A stretch of 64,000 nt of DNA from Edaphobacter lichenicola (GCF_014201315.1 NZ_JACHDY010000001.1:1054001-1118000); one strand, 5' to 3'. Shown: positions 24,664 through 33,618, counted from the first letter of the stretch. Made by a program: numbers and translations. Notes: a model not told the origin generated them from the letters alone.

Positions 24664-25795
24664 TCAGGTGAGGTCTTCGTCTGCGGCTTCGGCTGGGAAG
24701 TTGCCCTCGCGGCGCATGCGGAGGTAGCCGCGGATGAAGGGCTCGAGGTCGCCGTCGAGGACCTTGTCTACGTCGCCCACTTCGACCCGGGTACGCAGGT
24801 CCTTTGCCATGCGATAGGGCTGCAGGACGTAGCTGCGGATCTGCGAGCCGAATTTGATGTCGAGCTTTGAGTCTTCGAGTTTGCGGGCGGTGGCCTTCTT
24901 CTTGTCGAGCTCGTACTCGTAGAGCTTGGAGCGCATCATCTTCATGGCGCGCTCCTTGTTCTTGTGCTGGGAGCGCTCGTTCTGGCAGCCGGTGACGAGG
25001 CCGGTGGGGATGTGGGTAATGCGAACTGCGGAGTCGGTGGTGTTGACGTGCTGGCCGCCTTTGCCGCCGGAGCGGTAGGTGTCGATGCGGAGGTCTTCGG
25101 GCTTGATGTCGATAACGATGGTGTCGTCGATCTCGGGCGAGACGAAGACTGAGGCAAAGCTAGTGTGGCGGCGCTTGGCCGAGTCGAAGGGGGAGATGCG
25201 GACCAGCCTATGAACCCCCGTCTCTCCACTTAACAGCCCGAACGCAAAGTCGCCGGTGATGGTGAAGGTGGCGGATTTAATGCCGGCCTCGTCGCCGTCC
25301 TGAATCTCGTTGATCTCGACCTTGAAGCTCTGGCGCTCGCCCCAGCGGATGTACATGCGCATGAGCATCTCGGCCCAGTCCTGACTCTCGGTTCCGCCGG
25401 CGCCGGGGTGCACGGTGACGATCGCGTTGAGGGGATCGGTCTCTTCCGAGAGCATGGTCTTGGATTCGAGCTCTTCGGCGAAGGTAAGCAGGGCGGGGAT
25501 CTCGCGGGCGAGGTCGGGTTCGGTACTCTCGCCTTCGCGGGCGAGGTCGAAGTAGGCTTCGATGTCGTCGGACCGGCGGGCTAGTTCGGCATCGTCGACG
25601 AGGAGGGTTTCGAGGCGTTTGCGCTCGCGCATGAGGGGCTGGGAGCGCGAGGCGTCGGCCCAGACGGTGGGGTCGGCTATCTTCTCTTCAATGATGGAGA
25701 GTTCGCGGCTGAGTCTGGAGGAGTCAAAGATACTCCCGCAGAGCGCGCACTTTGTCGCGGACCGGGGAGTAGGAGTATTCGAGATCAGAGAGCAT
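24664..25795 (-). CDS. prfB: Peptide chain release factor 2, with programmed +1 frameshift
   Basis: About 376 residues after frameshifting. ATG at 25795 opens a 23-codon frame ending ...REYL then UGA (25726-25724); translation continues in the +1 frame at GAC (25725) through to 24664. Class-specific motifs: SPF in RISPFDSAKRRHTSF (stop-codon recognition of UGA/UAA) and GGQ in GGKGGQHVNTTDSAVR (peptidyl-tRNA hydrolysis). The downstream frame alone seems to start at 25866, but those first codons do not belong to RF2. There is no strong ribosome site before the ATG. It is the last gene of a lnt-hypothetical-prfB run on this strand. Confidence 0.95.
25718..25738 (-). promoter_or_regulatory. prfB: prfB autoregulatory frameshift site
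   Basis: Reading the minus strand: GGGAG, then TAT CTT TGA C. This is the classic RF2 slippery site: a Shine-Dalgarno-like GGGAG just upstream of CTT, the in-frame UGA, and a following C. Low RF2 slows termination at UGA and favours slipping to the +1 frame. The codon CUU is at 25729-25727 and UGA at 25726-25724. Confidence 0.95.
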
Positions 25796-25849
25796 ATGTT
25801 TTCGATTCTATTGCATTCTAGTGGCGGGGTTGGATGCGACGCGTTTCCT

Positions 25850-26452
25850 TTAGCTCTGCCATTCACCGCAAGATCGTTTCGACCGACTCCAGTGACCGTT
25901 CCGAAGTTCGTAGATCACAATTCCCCCGTGCCCACATAACTTTCCGCATTGAAAACTAAAGTTCAACGCAGCAAGCCGATGGGTGTGGTCAAAGATAACC
26001 TCAGACATGCTCATGAGCCCAGCGTCAATTGCGGCTTGAACAGCGCTATCCAAGTCCTCTCTCCGCTGCATGAAGTCGCCCACCTGAGCGACTTTGTATT
26101 TCTCTGGATTCACTAAATGAATGCGATCATTTGCAAGTTGATCGGCAAACTGATGCACCTCCATTGCGCGGCTATCCTTAGGAAAATTTCTTAGACAACC
26201 ATGTAAATCATCTTTGTCGGGCAGAAATGGGTCGGTGACGTTGGCTACATTGAGAGTCACCTTTGAGTCTCCTTGGTATCCGGTCAGAAAAGCGTTGTAA
26301 ACCGCCTTCTGCTCTGCTGTCAGAGGCTTGGTCGATACTTTGGGCGGGGTAGTTTCTTGCGCCAAGGCAACCGTAAGAAAGCAACATGCTAAGAAAGGAG
26401 AAATGAAGCGAACGATCGCGCGCAATGAAACCATGTTATGTAAGGACACCAT
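25850..26452 (-). CDS. Exported hypothetical protein
   Basis: 200 residues from ATG 26452 (ATG 26434 is equally possible; neither has a good ribosome site). A signal peptide (AIVRFISPFLACCFLTVALA) leads to a mature protein with four or five Cys, including FSFQCGKLCGHGG near the C-terminus, which looks like a disulfide or metal site. I do not recognise a family. It lies between lnt and prfB, 54 bases from each, on the same strand. Base composition is lower in GC than its neighbours, so it may be a later insertion into the pair. Confidence 0.72.
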   Translation of the reverse strand: MVSLHNMVSLRAIVRFISPFLACCFLTVALAQETTPPKVSTKPLTAEQKAVYNAFLTGYQGDSKVTLNVANVTDPFLPDKDDLHGCLRNFPKDSRAMEVHQFADQLANDRIHLVNPEKYKVAQVGDFMQRREDLDSAVQAAIDAGLMSMSEVIFDHTHRLAALNFSFQCGKLCGHGGIVIYELRNGHWSRSKRSCGEWQS

Positions 26453-26505
26453 GGCAATCCAATAGGTTCCATTCGGATACCGGTGGAGGGCCTTGTGAAC
26501 TCGAC

Positions 26506-28176
26506 CTAAAGCGTACCGGCTGATGTTCGGCGGCCGAGGCAATAACCCAGGGCGAGCGTGGTGAGGAAGGCGCAGGCATAGGCGAAGAGATCGCCGTGGG
26601 CGGCGTAAAAGGTGAGGTCGTGCTCGTAGCCGAAGTGGACGCGCAGGCTGGAGCGCAGGTGGCGCGGGAGAGCCGTGATGACGTGACCGTAGGGGTTGAT
26701 GGATGCGGTGACGCCGGTGTTGGTGGCGCGAAGGACCCAGCGGTGATTTTCGATGGCGCGCATGCGGACCATGTTGAGGTGCTGCCAGGCGGCGCTGGTG
26801 TCGCCGTACCAGCCGTCGTTGGAGATGTTGATGAGAACGTCGGCGCCGTGCTGGGAGAGCTGGCGGATCTCGTCGCCGAAGATGGACTCGTAACAGATGA
26901 AGACGCCGTAGGTGTGTCCTCCGGTGGAGAAGACGGTGCGCTGGGCCCCGGGGGCGAAGGTGCCTACTTCGTTGAGGAGATTTTTTGCGAAGAAGAAGAG
27001 GTCTTTGAAGGGGACGTACTCGCCGAAGGGGACGAGGTGCATCTTGTCGTAGTGGCCATCGAAGGTGCCGTCGGCGTTGATGAAGGAGGCGCGGTTGTAC
27101 GGGGTGTAGCCGGATTTATTTGTGGGGCTGGGCTCGAAGCCGATGTTGCCGACGATGACGGGGGCTTGTGCGGAGCGGGCTAAGGCGGACATCGCGTTGC
27201 GGAACTGTGGGTCTATGTCTTCAAAGGGTGCGGGAGATTCGGGCCAGACGATGAGGTTGGTCGCGATGGGAGGGTTGGCGTCGGACTCTTCTTCGTCGCG
27301 AGGGCGGACGAGGTAGAGGGTCTGAGTGTCGCGGAGTTCGGGGGTGCCGAGGAGGAATCTTCTTGACGGATGGCGGCTGAGATAGGAGAAGGAGTCGAGG
27401 AACTGCTGGGTTGTCGGTTGCGGGCCGGTGTTGGCGGCGCCGACTTCGAGATTTTCCTGGACGAGGGTGGCGGTTGCGGTGGTGGAGGTCGGCTTCGGGT
27501 TGGCAATGAGGCGAAGGCCGAGGATGTAGACGACGATGATGAGGACGCCAGCGATGGTGAGCGCGGGACGGGTGTAGCGGCGCTCGCGGAGGCGGATGCG
27601 AACCAGCCAGAGGGCGTTGACTGCGGCGATGACGAACGAGAGGCCGTAGGCTCCGGTGATGGGAGCGAGGCGGGTGAGCAGGGGGTTGTCGACCTGGGCG
27701 ATGCCGAGAAGATCCCATGGGAGGCCGGTAATGCGGGCGCGGGCGAGTTCGACGGCGACCCACGCGAACGGGACGAACACCAGCGCAGACTGACGGCCGA
27801 AGTGACTTCGGAATGCCGCTAGGATGGCTCCGAAGAGGGCGTGATAGAGACCGAGGTAGAGGCAGAAGAGGATGAGAATGCCGGCGGCGATGGGCTTGGC
27901 GAGGCCGCCGTAGAGATACATGGTCTGGTAGATCCAGTAGCAGTTGCCCATGTACCAGAGGAAGCCGCAGAGATAACCGATGGCGGCGCCCTGACGGATG
28001 GTAAGTGGGTTGTTGTTCTTGTCGTTGGCGAGAGTTGCCCAGAGGAGAGGAAGAAGTGCGATCCAGCAGAAGGTGGTTCGCCAGACAGGGACGGGCCCTG
28101 CGATGGGAAAGGGCAAAACCTGAAGAATGCCGGAGAGAACGGCCATGGCCCAAAGTCGCAGGGGGATAAGTCGCAT
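26506..28176 (-). CDS. lnt: Apolipoprotein N-acyltransferase
   Basis: 556 residues. N-terminal membrane helices (about 1-215) precede a periplasmic nitrilase domain (about 230-500). The Glu-Lys-Cys triad is visible as VWPESPAPFED, YDKMHLVPFGEYVPF and FICYESIFG. Lnt adds the third acyl chain to lipoproteins in the inner membrane, consistent with the lipoproteins encoded elsewhere in this window. A last helix lies near the C-terminus (AYACAFLTTLALGYCLG). The start at 28176 gives the expected short N-terminus. Confidence 0.95.
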   Translation of the reverse strand: MRLIPLRLWAMAVLSGILQVLPFPIAGPVPVWRTTFCWIALLPLLWATLANDKNNNPLTIRQGAAIGYLCGFLWYMGNCYWIYQTMYLYGGLAKPIAAGILILFCLYLGLYHALFGAILAAFRSHFGRQSALVFVPFAWVAVELARARITGLPWDLLGIAQVDNPLLTRLAPITGAYGLSFVIAAVNALWLVRIRLRERRYTRPALTIAGVLIIVVYILGLRLIANPKPTSTTATATLVQENLEVGAANTGPQPTTQQFLDSFSYLSRHPSRRFLLGTPELRDTQTLYLVRPRDEEESDANPPIATNLIVWPESPAPFEDIDPQFRNAMSALARSAQAPVIVGNIGFEPSPTNKSGYTPYNRASFINADGTFDGHYDKMHLVPFGEYVPFKDLFFFAKNLLNEVGTFAPGAQRTVFSTGGHTYGVFICYESIFGDEIRQLSQHGADVLINISNDGWYGDTSAAWQHLNMVRMRAIENHRWVLRATNTGVTASINPYGHVITALPRHLRSSLRVHFGYEHDLTFYAAHGDLFAYACAFLTTLALGYCLGRRTSAGTL

Positions 28177-28250
28177 CGCGTCTGAAGTCTAACATTGAGC
28201 TGACAATTTCCAGTTAGTTTTCAGCCAGTTGAGAGATACAATGGATGCGC

Positions 28251-28382
28251 ATGGATTTCGTCATTCATCTCGTTGCAAAGGTTGTTGTCCCGCTTTTTTT
28301 TCTTGGGATGGCGGGGTCCGCAGTCGTGATCGTGGTGAGTTTCGCGGAAGATTTGAAGGAGTTGCTGGGGGATGAAGAATAG
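28251..28382 (+). CDS. 43-residue single-span membrane protein
   Basis: Starts MDFVIHLVAKVVVPLFFLGM and ends FAEDLKELLGDEE: one membrane helix (about 5-31) with an acidic C-terminal tail. Codon use is normal for the region. The alternative ATG at 28241 is in another frame and gives a Cys/Arg-rich product without logic. It precedes the APC permease gene by about 140 bases in the same direction. I believe similar miniproteins occur in other acidobacteria, but cannot check it here. Function unknown; it may assist a transporter or respiratory complex. Confidence 0.65.
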   Translation: MDFVIHLVAKVVVPLFFLGMAGSAVVIVVSFAEDLKELLGDEE

Positions 28383-28525
28383 CTGCCAGCGGCGGAAGCG
28401 GGATTGTAATCTGCTCTTGCCGGTGGGTGTTGGCAGTGTTCCACTTAAGGTGGGGGAGTGGCCGTCGAACATGCTGAAGTTATTCAGTGTCGCTGGCTGT
28501 TCGGGTTATCAAACAGCAAACCATA

Positions 28526-30925
28526 ATGGGATCTAAACAGACGATCACTAAGCCGCAATCGAACCGCGTCCGCCTGGTCGTGGCGTCGTCGGTGATGCTT
28601 ACTTTTATTTCGTTCTGGCGAGCGGCGGCGATCGTCCTGAACGACCTGGGGTCATCGGCGTTCTACGCTGGCGGCATCGCGGAGGAGGCGGTGGGCAAGG
28701 CTGCGCCGTGGTTCATTCTGGGCGTGATGCTGTTCAGCTTCGCGGTGCGTGCGGTGTATGTCGAGAGCTGCAGCATGTTTACGCGCGGCGGCGTGTACCG
28801 GATTGTGAAGGAGGCGCTGGGCGGAACGTTTGCGAAGCTGAGTGTCTCGGCCCTGATGTTCGACTACATTCTGACGGGGCCGATCTCAGGCGTCTCCGCC
28901 GGGCAATACATTGTCGGTTTGCTGAATGAGGTATTGCGGCTTTGTGCGGCGCACCATTGGGCTGTCAAGTTGGTGCTGCATCCCAGCGGCTCGGCTCGGC
29001 AGTTGCCGGTGGATGGAACTTCCGCCGCGATTGCGGGACTTATCACCATCTACTTCTGGTGGCAGAACACGAAGGGGATTGAGGAGTCGAGCGACAAGGC
29101 TCTGAAGGTGATGAAGATCACGACGGTGATGGTTGTGATTCTGCTTACGTGGGGGATTTTTTCGGCGATTCATGTGGGGGCACATCTTCCGCCGTGGCCT
29201 ACGCCGGACAATCTTCATTTCAGCAACGACGCTCTGGGGTTTTTGAAGCACACGGGATTCATGCGGTCGCTGGGGTTGTTCGGTGTGCTGATGGCGTTTG
29301 GACACTCGGTGCTGGCGATGAGCGGCGAGGAGTCGCTGGCCCAGGTAAACCGCGAGATTGAACATCCGAAGCTGAAGAATTTGAAGCGCGCAGCGATCGT
29401 AATTGCGATCTACAGCTTCATCTTTACGGGTATCGGCACGCTGCTGGCCGTAATGCTGATTCCGGACACGGTGCGGGTGCCGGTCTATCGCGATAACCTG
29501 ATCGCGGGGATGGCGATGTTTATGGTGGGGCCGCTGGCGGTGCGGATCGGGTTCCGCGTCTTTGTGGTGATCGTGGGATTCCTGATTCTTGGCGGGGCAG
29601 TCAATACGGCGATCGTGGGTTCGACCGGCGTACTGATGCGGGTGGCTGAGGATGGGGTCCTGTCGGACTGGTTTCGTAAGCCGCAGAGGAAATATGGGAC
29701 CAGTTATCGAATTGTGAACCTGGTTGCAGGGCTGCAGGTGTTCACGATTCTTGTAACTCGGGGCAACGTGATCATGCTGGGCGAGGCCTATGCGTTTGGC
29801 GTGATCTGGAGCTTCACCTTCAATGCTCTGGCGATGCTGGTCCTGCGGTGGAAGTACAAGGGCGAACGCGGCTGGAAGGTGCCGCTCAATATTCGGATCG
29901 GGAAGACAGAGATTCCTCTGGGACTACTTTGTGTCTTCCTGGTGCTGCTTACTACAGCAATTGTGAATTTATTTACAAAGTCGGTAGCTACGGTAAGTGG
30001 AATTATCTTTGCGGCGGCCTTCTTTGTAATTTTTTCTCTCTCGGAGAGGGATAACAAGCGTCGTCACGATCTAACCACGAGACAGATGAAAGAACACTTT
30101 CAGCTGGAGCATCAGGATAATGTGGGGCGTGAGGCGTTGGATATTCGTCCGGGGGCGGTGGTGGTGACGATGCGCGACTCGGCCGCACCGTTTGCGCTGA
30201 AGTGGGCTTTGACGCATACCAATACGGACGATCAGGACCTGGTGGTGCTGGCTGCTCGAATGATGGGCGCGGGCGGACCGGAGTATGTCGACGCGTCGGA
30301 GCAGTTATTCAGCGAACACGAGCAGATGTTATTTACCAAGGCTGTGTCTGTCGCCGAAAGCTTCGGGAAGCATATTTCGTTGCTGGTAGTTCCCGCGGGA
30401 GATATCTTTTCGGCGCTAGTGCAGACGGCTAACTCGCTGGATGCAGCGGCGGTGGTCTCCGGACTATCGACCAAGCTTACTGCCGAGGAGCAGGCTTACC
30501 ACGTTGGCCAGGCGTGGGAGGCGCTGCCTGAGCCGAAGCGGCAATTTACTTTTTATGTCGTCAAACCGGATGGCGAGTCACTCAGCTTTCACATCGGTCC
30601 TCATGCCCCTACGATCGAACCGCACGAAGTACAGCTGGTGCATCGTCTGTGGCTCAACATTCGGCGTGCGCCGGATATGCAGGATCTGCACCACAGCGAC
30701 ATACTCGCCTATGCTTTGACCCGCATGGCGACTGAGTTTGCGCGTGACAAACAAGGAACGCTGAAGGATCTGCAAAGGTGCATTGACGAGTCGCATCATC
30801 GTCGCGGGCTGGGGGGCTCGCGGCACGAAGAGTTGGATGAAGCTGGACCTGGGTATGCGATCCGCGCTCAGAAGACAGCACCTAGAACGGAAGAAGATAA
30901 CGTCGCTGCCGCTAAAACGAAATAG
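28526..30925 (+). CDS. APC-superfamily permease with cytosolic C-terminal domain
   Basis: 799 residues from ATG 28526 (a GTG at 28487 would add 13). About 12 membrane helices fill residues 25-505, with LGSSAFYAGGIAEEAVGK and GHSVLAMSGEESLAQVNREI, features of amino-acid/polyamine transporters. A long soluble tail (about 540-740) begins GAVVVTMRDSAAPFALKWAL and has VVLAARMM and LLVVPAGDIFSALVQTANSL, resembling universal-stress-protein folds. USP-like tails on APC permeases usually bind nucleotides or regulate transport. Substrate unknown. An 8-bp inverted repeat CGAGTTAC/GTAACTCG (30931-30938, 31008-31015) follows. Confidence 0.88.
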   Translation: MGSKQTITKPQSNRVRLVVASSVMLTFISFWRAAAIVLNDLGSSAFYAGGIAEEAVGKAAPWFILGVMLFSFAVRAVYVESCSMFTRGGVYRIVKEALGGTFAKLSVSALMFDYILTGPISGVSAGQYIVGLLNEVLRLCAAHHWAVKLVLHPSGSARQLPVDGTSAAIAGLITIYFWWQNTKGIEESSDKALKVMKITTVMVVILLTWGIFSAIHVGAHLPPWPTPDNLHFSNDALGFLKHTGFMRSLGLFGVLMAFGHSVLAMSGEESLAQVNREIEHPKLKNLKRAAIVIAIYSFIFTGIGTLLAVMLIPDTVRVPVYRDNLIAGMAMFMVGPLAVRIGFRVFVVIVGFLILGGAVNTAIVGSTGVLMRVAEDGVLSDWFRKPQRKYGTSYRIVNLVAGLQVFTILVTRGNVIMLGEAYAFGVIWSFTFNALAMLVLRWKYKGERGWKVPLNIRIGKTEIPLGLLCVFLVLLTTAIVNLFTKSVATVSGIIFAAAFFVIFSLSERDNKRRHDLTTRQMKEHFQLEHQDNVGREALDIRPGAVVVTMRDSAAPFALKWALTHTNTDDQDLVVLAARMMGAGGPEYVDASEQLFSEHEQMLFTKAVSVAESFGKHISLLVVPAGDIFSALVQTANSLDAAAVVSGLSTKLTAEEQAYHVGQAWEALPEPKRQFTFYVVKPDGESLSFHIGPHAPTIEPHEVQLVHRLWLNIRRAPDMQDLHHSDILAYALTRMATEFARDKQGTLKDLQRCIDESHHRRGLGGSRHEELDEAGPGYAIRAQKTAPRTEEDNVAAAKTK

Positions 30926-31042
30926 CCTGACGAGTTACTTATTGTTTGCATCGGGTTAGTTGCTTCTGTATCGTCATGAGGTGGCAATAAAAAAATTGGT
31001 CCTACGAGTAACTCGACCTGATGAGGCCACTGGAGGTAACAC

Positions 31043-31300
31043 GTGGAAGTTAGCCGTATAATTGCCGAGATAGATGCCCAGATCGTAAAGCTCCAGCAAG
31101 CTCGCGCGCTACTGGCTGGGACGACGGCAACGACAAAGCGCACAGGCCCTGGCCGTCCCAAAGGCAGCAAAAACACCGCTGCAACGGCAGCAGCAACGGC
31201 CCCTCGCAAACGCAAGTTGAGCCCCGAGGGCCGCAAACGAATCGCCGACGCGATGAAGAAGCGTTGGGCCGAGCGCCGGAAGCAAAATGCAAAGGGATAA
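31043..31300 (+). CDS. Small basic AT-hook-like protein
   Basis: 85 residues. N-terminal helix suited to a short coiled coil (VSRIIAEIDAQIVKLQQARA), a linker with an AT-hook-type core PGRPKGSKN, an Ala/Thr-rich stretch, and a Lys/Arg-rich C-terminus RKRIADAMKKRWAERRKQ. GTG start with GGAGG six bases upstream. It looks like a nucleoid-associated or DNA-minor-groove-binding protein of a type common in acidobacteria, but function is inferred from motifs alone. A strong terminator follows. Confidence 0.85.
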   Translation: MEVSRIIAEIDAQIVKLQQARALLAGTTATTKRTGPGRPKGSKNTAATAAATAPRKRKLSPEGRKRIADAMKKRWAERRKQNAKG

Positions 31301-31329
31301 ATTTCCGGAAGATTTCCTGTAAAAAAAGC

Positions 31330-31364
31330 GAAGGCGCCTCCAGTCGGGGCGCCTTCATCTTTTT
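31330..31364. terminator. Bidirectional intrinsic terminator
   Basis: Stem GAAGGCGCC (31330-31338) with GGCGCCTTC (31348-31356), then ATCTTTTT; A-run AAAAAAA precedes it, so it can serve both the AT-hook gene and the convergent methyltransferase gene. Confidence 0.9.
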
Positions 31365-31412
31365 GCTCTGGACGGCTGTGGTGATGCCTAACCTGCAGGA
31401 TTGGCCGCAAGC

Positions 31413-32051
31413 TTAGCGGGTGATAATGACCTCTCGCAGGCTGTCTTTGGCAAGGAAGAATCGGAAGTTACTAAATTCACTAAACAGGTTTTCGATCTTG
31501 CGATTGTTGAAGATGTTGAGCAGAGGGTAGTTTCCTGCACGCTGCATCTCGACTACATCGGTATCGGTCAGATGATAGCGACAAAAGAAGGTCTCCGGGC
31601 TGCTTGTCTGGTGAAAGAAGGCGAGCATGAGGCCGCCAGGCTGTAGAACTTTGTGGATGCGGGCCAGCACAGGCGCTATCAAAGGTTCGGGCAAATAGTC
31701 CGCCGTGTCCCAAAAGATGACGACGTCGAAGACGCGGCCCGAAAAATTGAGATTGCTTTCGAGAAATCGATCGACATCGAACCTGGGTTCCTGCCCGTCT
31801 TCGCCGGGAGTGAGCCACTCCGGCTTTGAGGCCTCATCTACGACGCTCGCCATATAGATGCTGTGGCCCAGGCTGGTGATGTAGTTGATGTTGGTGGACG
31901 AGGTAGGTCCGATGTCGAGGATACGCAGAGATTCCTGCGACTGCAGGTGCTTCAATAACTCTTTCCACCCGCTGGAGTGACGCGGGATACGACCGGTGTC
32001 GCCACCTCGTTGAGTGCTTGTACTATCGCTACCGCCGAAAAGGCTGCGCAT
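31413..32051 (-). CDS. Class I SAM-dependent methyltransferase
   Basis: 212 residues. Motif I is LRILDIGPTSSTNINYI, an unusual variant of the Gly-rich loop; the acidic and later motifs follow as FDVVIFWDTADYLPE and HKVLQPGGLMLAFF. Substrate is not predictable. It is 22 bases downstream of a bactofilin gene on the same strand, so the two are probably co-transcribed; a link to envelope or cytoskeleton assembly is only an inference from this. Confidence 0.84.
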   Translation of the reverse strand: MRSLFGGSDSTSTQRGGDTGRIPRHSSGWKELLKHLQSQESLRILDIGPTSSTNINYITSLGHSIYMASVVDEASKPEWLTPGEDGQEPRFDVDRFLESNLNFSGRVFDVVIFWDTADYLPEPLIAPVLARIHKVLQPGGLMLAFFHQTSSPETFFCRYHLTDTDVVEMQRAGNYPLLNIFNNRKIENLFSEFSNFRFFLAKDSLREVIITR

Positions 32052-32073
32052 GAGCCCGCTTCCCTTTCTGGTT

Positions 32074-32496
32074 CTATGCCTGTGGTTGAGTGAAGAGAGG
32101 AGCGCCGGACTCGACTGGCGCGGAGTGCGTTGCGGCAGGAGTGGAAGACTTGGACTTTGCTTCGGAGTTGCCTTTGAGTTCGACGCTTCCCTTCAGGACC
32201 GCGCTCTCTTCGATGCAGAGTCGGCCGGCCAGGATGTCTCCGTTGACGATCGCCGACTGACGGAGGTCGACGCGCCCCGTGGCTTGAACGTTGCCGGTAA
32301 GATGACCGAATACGGTAACGTCGCGGACGTTGATATCGGCCCGTACGCGCGCGTTGGGTCCAATGGTTAAGCCGCTCTCTTTGAGAGTGATGGTTCCTTC
32401 GATGTCTCCGTCGATGTAAAGGTCTTCCTCGCCGGAGAGTTCTCCTCGAATGACGACCGACTTACCGATGACGGTGGAACCCTCTGCTGGTTTCAT
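32074..32496 (-). CDS. Bactofilin (polymer-forming cytoskeletal protein)
   Basis: 140 residues. A right-handed beta-helix core (about 8-115) with the bactofilin pattern GELSGEEDLYIDGDIEGTI, VRADINVRDVTVFGHLTGNV and NGDILAGRLCIEES, flanked by short flexible tails, the C-terminal one Ser/Lys/Ala-rich. Bactofilins assemble without nucleotides into filaments at the inner membrane and scaffold cell-wall enzymes. GGGAG is 12 bases before the ATG. Co-directional with the methyltransferase gene. Confidence 0.93.
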   Translation of the reverse strand: MKPAEGSTVIGKSVVIRGELSGEEDLYIDGDIEGTITLKESGLTIGPNARVRADINVRDVTVFGHLTGNVQATGRVDLRQSAIVNGDILAGRLCIEESAVLKGSVELKGNSEAKSKSSTPAATHSAPVESGAPLFTQPQA

Positions 32497-32724
32497 AAGC
32501 GTTTTGTTCTCCCTTGAGGTCGTGCCTGCTACACATGCACCTTGCCCGAACTATACCCAAGCTCATGCCGGGAGGCAAACCGCGAATACTTTGTCCCCCT
32601 TCGTGAGTCAATAAGAAGAACCATAGAATGGGGAGATGAGAGGTGTGGATTGGTAAGAGGTACCGTGGACACATGCGAGGCAGCTTCAGTCAGCAAGCCC
32701 CGATTCATGGCAGTTTCTGGGCAA

Positions 32725-33618
32725 ATGAGGTCACGGAAGCGGAACTTCTCTGGATATCTTCTGTTCCTGGTGGCCGCGGTGGGAGGGGTCGCCAGTGCAC
32801 AGAACGCCACTACGACGAAAGATGTAGAGGAAGCGACCCTGCAGTCGATACCGGCTCGCTCCTGGATAGTCGACGCAGCGAAGAATGAGTTGGAAGCGCT
32901 GCATCACACAGACTCTTACCTGCGGTATCGCACGCACACGGTGAGCGAGAAGGGCGACATGGTTCGCGACGTGGTTGAGAGTAAAGACGGGACTGTGGCG
33001 CGGCTGATTATGAGGGACGGAAAACCGCTGACGGAGGAGCAGGATCAGGGCGAGCGGCAGAGGCTGAACGACATGATCGCGTCGCCTTCGGCCTACTTCA
33101 GGCATGTTCGGAATGGCGAGTCGGACCGGAGGCTGGCAGACAAGTTAGTGCCTCTGATGCCGGATGCGGCGATTTACACCTACACGCCCGGGCAGCCGCA
33201 ATCGGGCAAGAACGGCGGGGCACCGGAGGTCGTGATCGACTACAAGCCAAACCCGAAGTTCAATCCGCCAAGTACTGAGGCCCAGGCGTTGACTGGGCTT
33301 GAGGGGAGAGTCTGGATCGATGCCAGGTCGCATTGTCTGGTTCGCATGGAAGGGACGATCTCGCGGGGGGTGAACTTCGGCTGGGGCATGCTGGCTCATA
33401 TCTATCCGGGAGGCAAACTGATGTTGGATCAGACCAGCGTTGGGGAGAATCGATGGATCTTCACTTACTTTTCGATGAAGCTGAGCGTGAGAGCGCTGAT
33501 ATTGAAGACGGTAAACGTGCATACCGAGTCGACGGCCAACGACTTCCAGAAGCTTGGGCCGATGAGCTATCAGGATGCTATTCGGATGATGCTGGCTACG
33601 CCGCTGCCGGACCGGTAG
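32725..33618 (+). CDS. Exported protein of unknown function
   Basis: 297 residues from ATG 32725 (ATG 32707 also possible). A signal peptide (basic start then YLLFLVAAVGGVASA) is evident. The mature part is a beta-rich domain with LEGRVWIDARSHCLVRMEGT and HIYPGGKLMLDQTSVG, resembling outer-membrane lipoprotein-sorting (LolA/LolB-like or DUF4292-like) beta sheets, but there is no clear signature. It converges with the OSBS-like gene, whose stop is only 7 bases away. Confidence 0.75.
   Translation: MRSRKRNFSGYLLFLVAAVGGVASAQNATTTKDVEEATLQSIPARSWIVDAAKNELEALHHTDSYLRYRTHTVSEKGDMVRDVVESKDGTVARLIMRDGKPLTEEQDQGERQRLNDMIASPSAYFRHVRNGESDRRLADKLVPLMPDAAIYTYTPGQPQSGKNGGAPEVVIDYKPNPKFNPPSTEAQALTGLEGRVWIDARSHCLVRMEGTISRGVNFGWGMLAHIYPGGKLMLDQTSVGENRWIFTYFSMKLSVRALILKTVNVHTESTANDFQKLGPMSYQDAIRMMLATPLPDR

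Noticed and set aside
25206..25228. CCCCCGTCTCTCCACTT resembling the start of repeat C inside prfB
   Set aside because: It encodes the conserved RF2 stretch SGETGVHRL, so the resemblance is chance.
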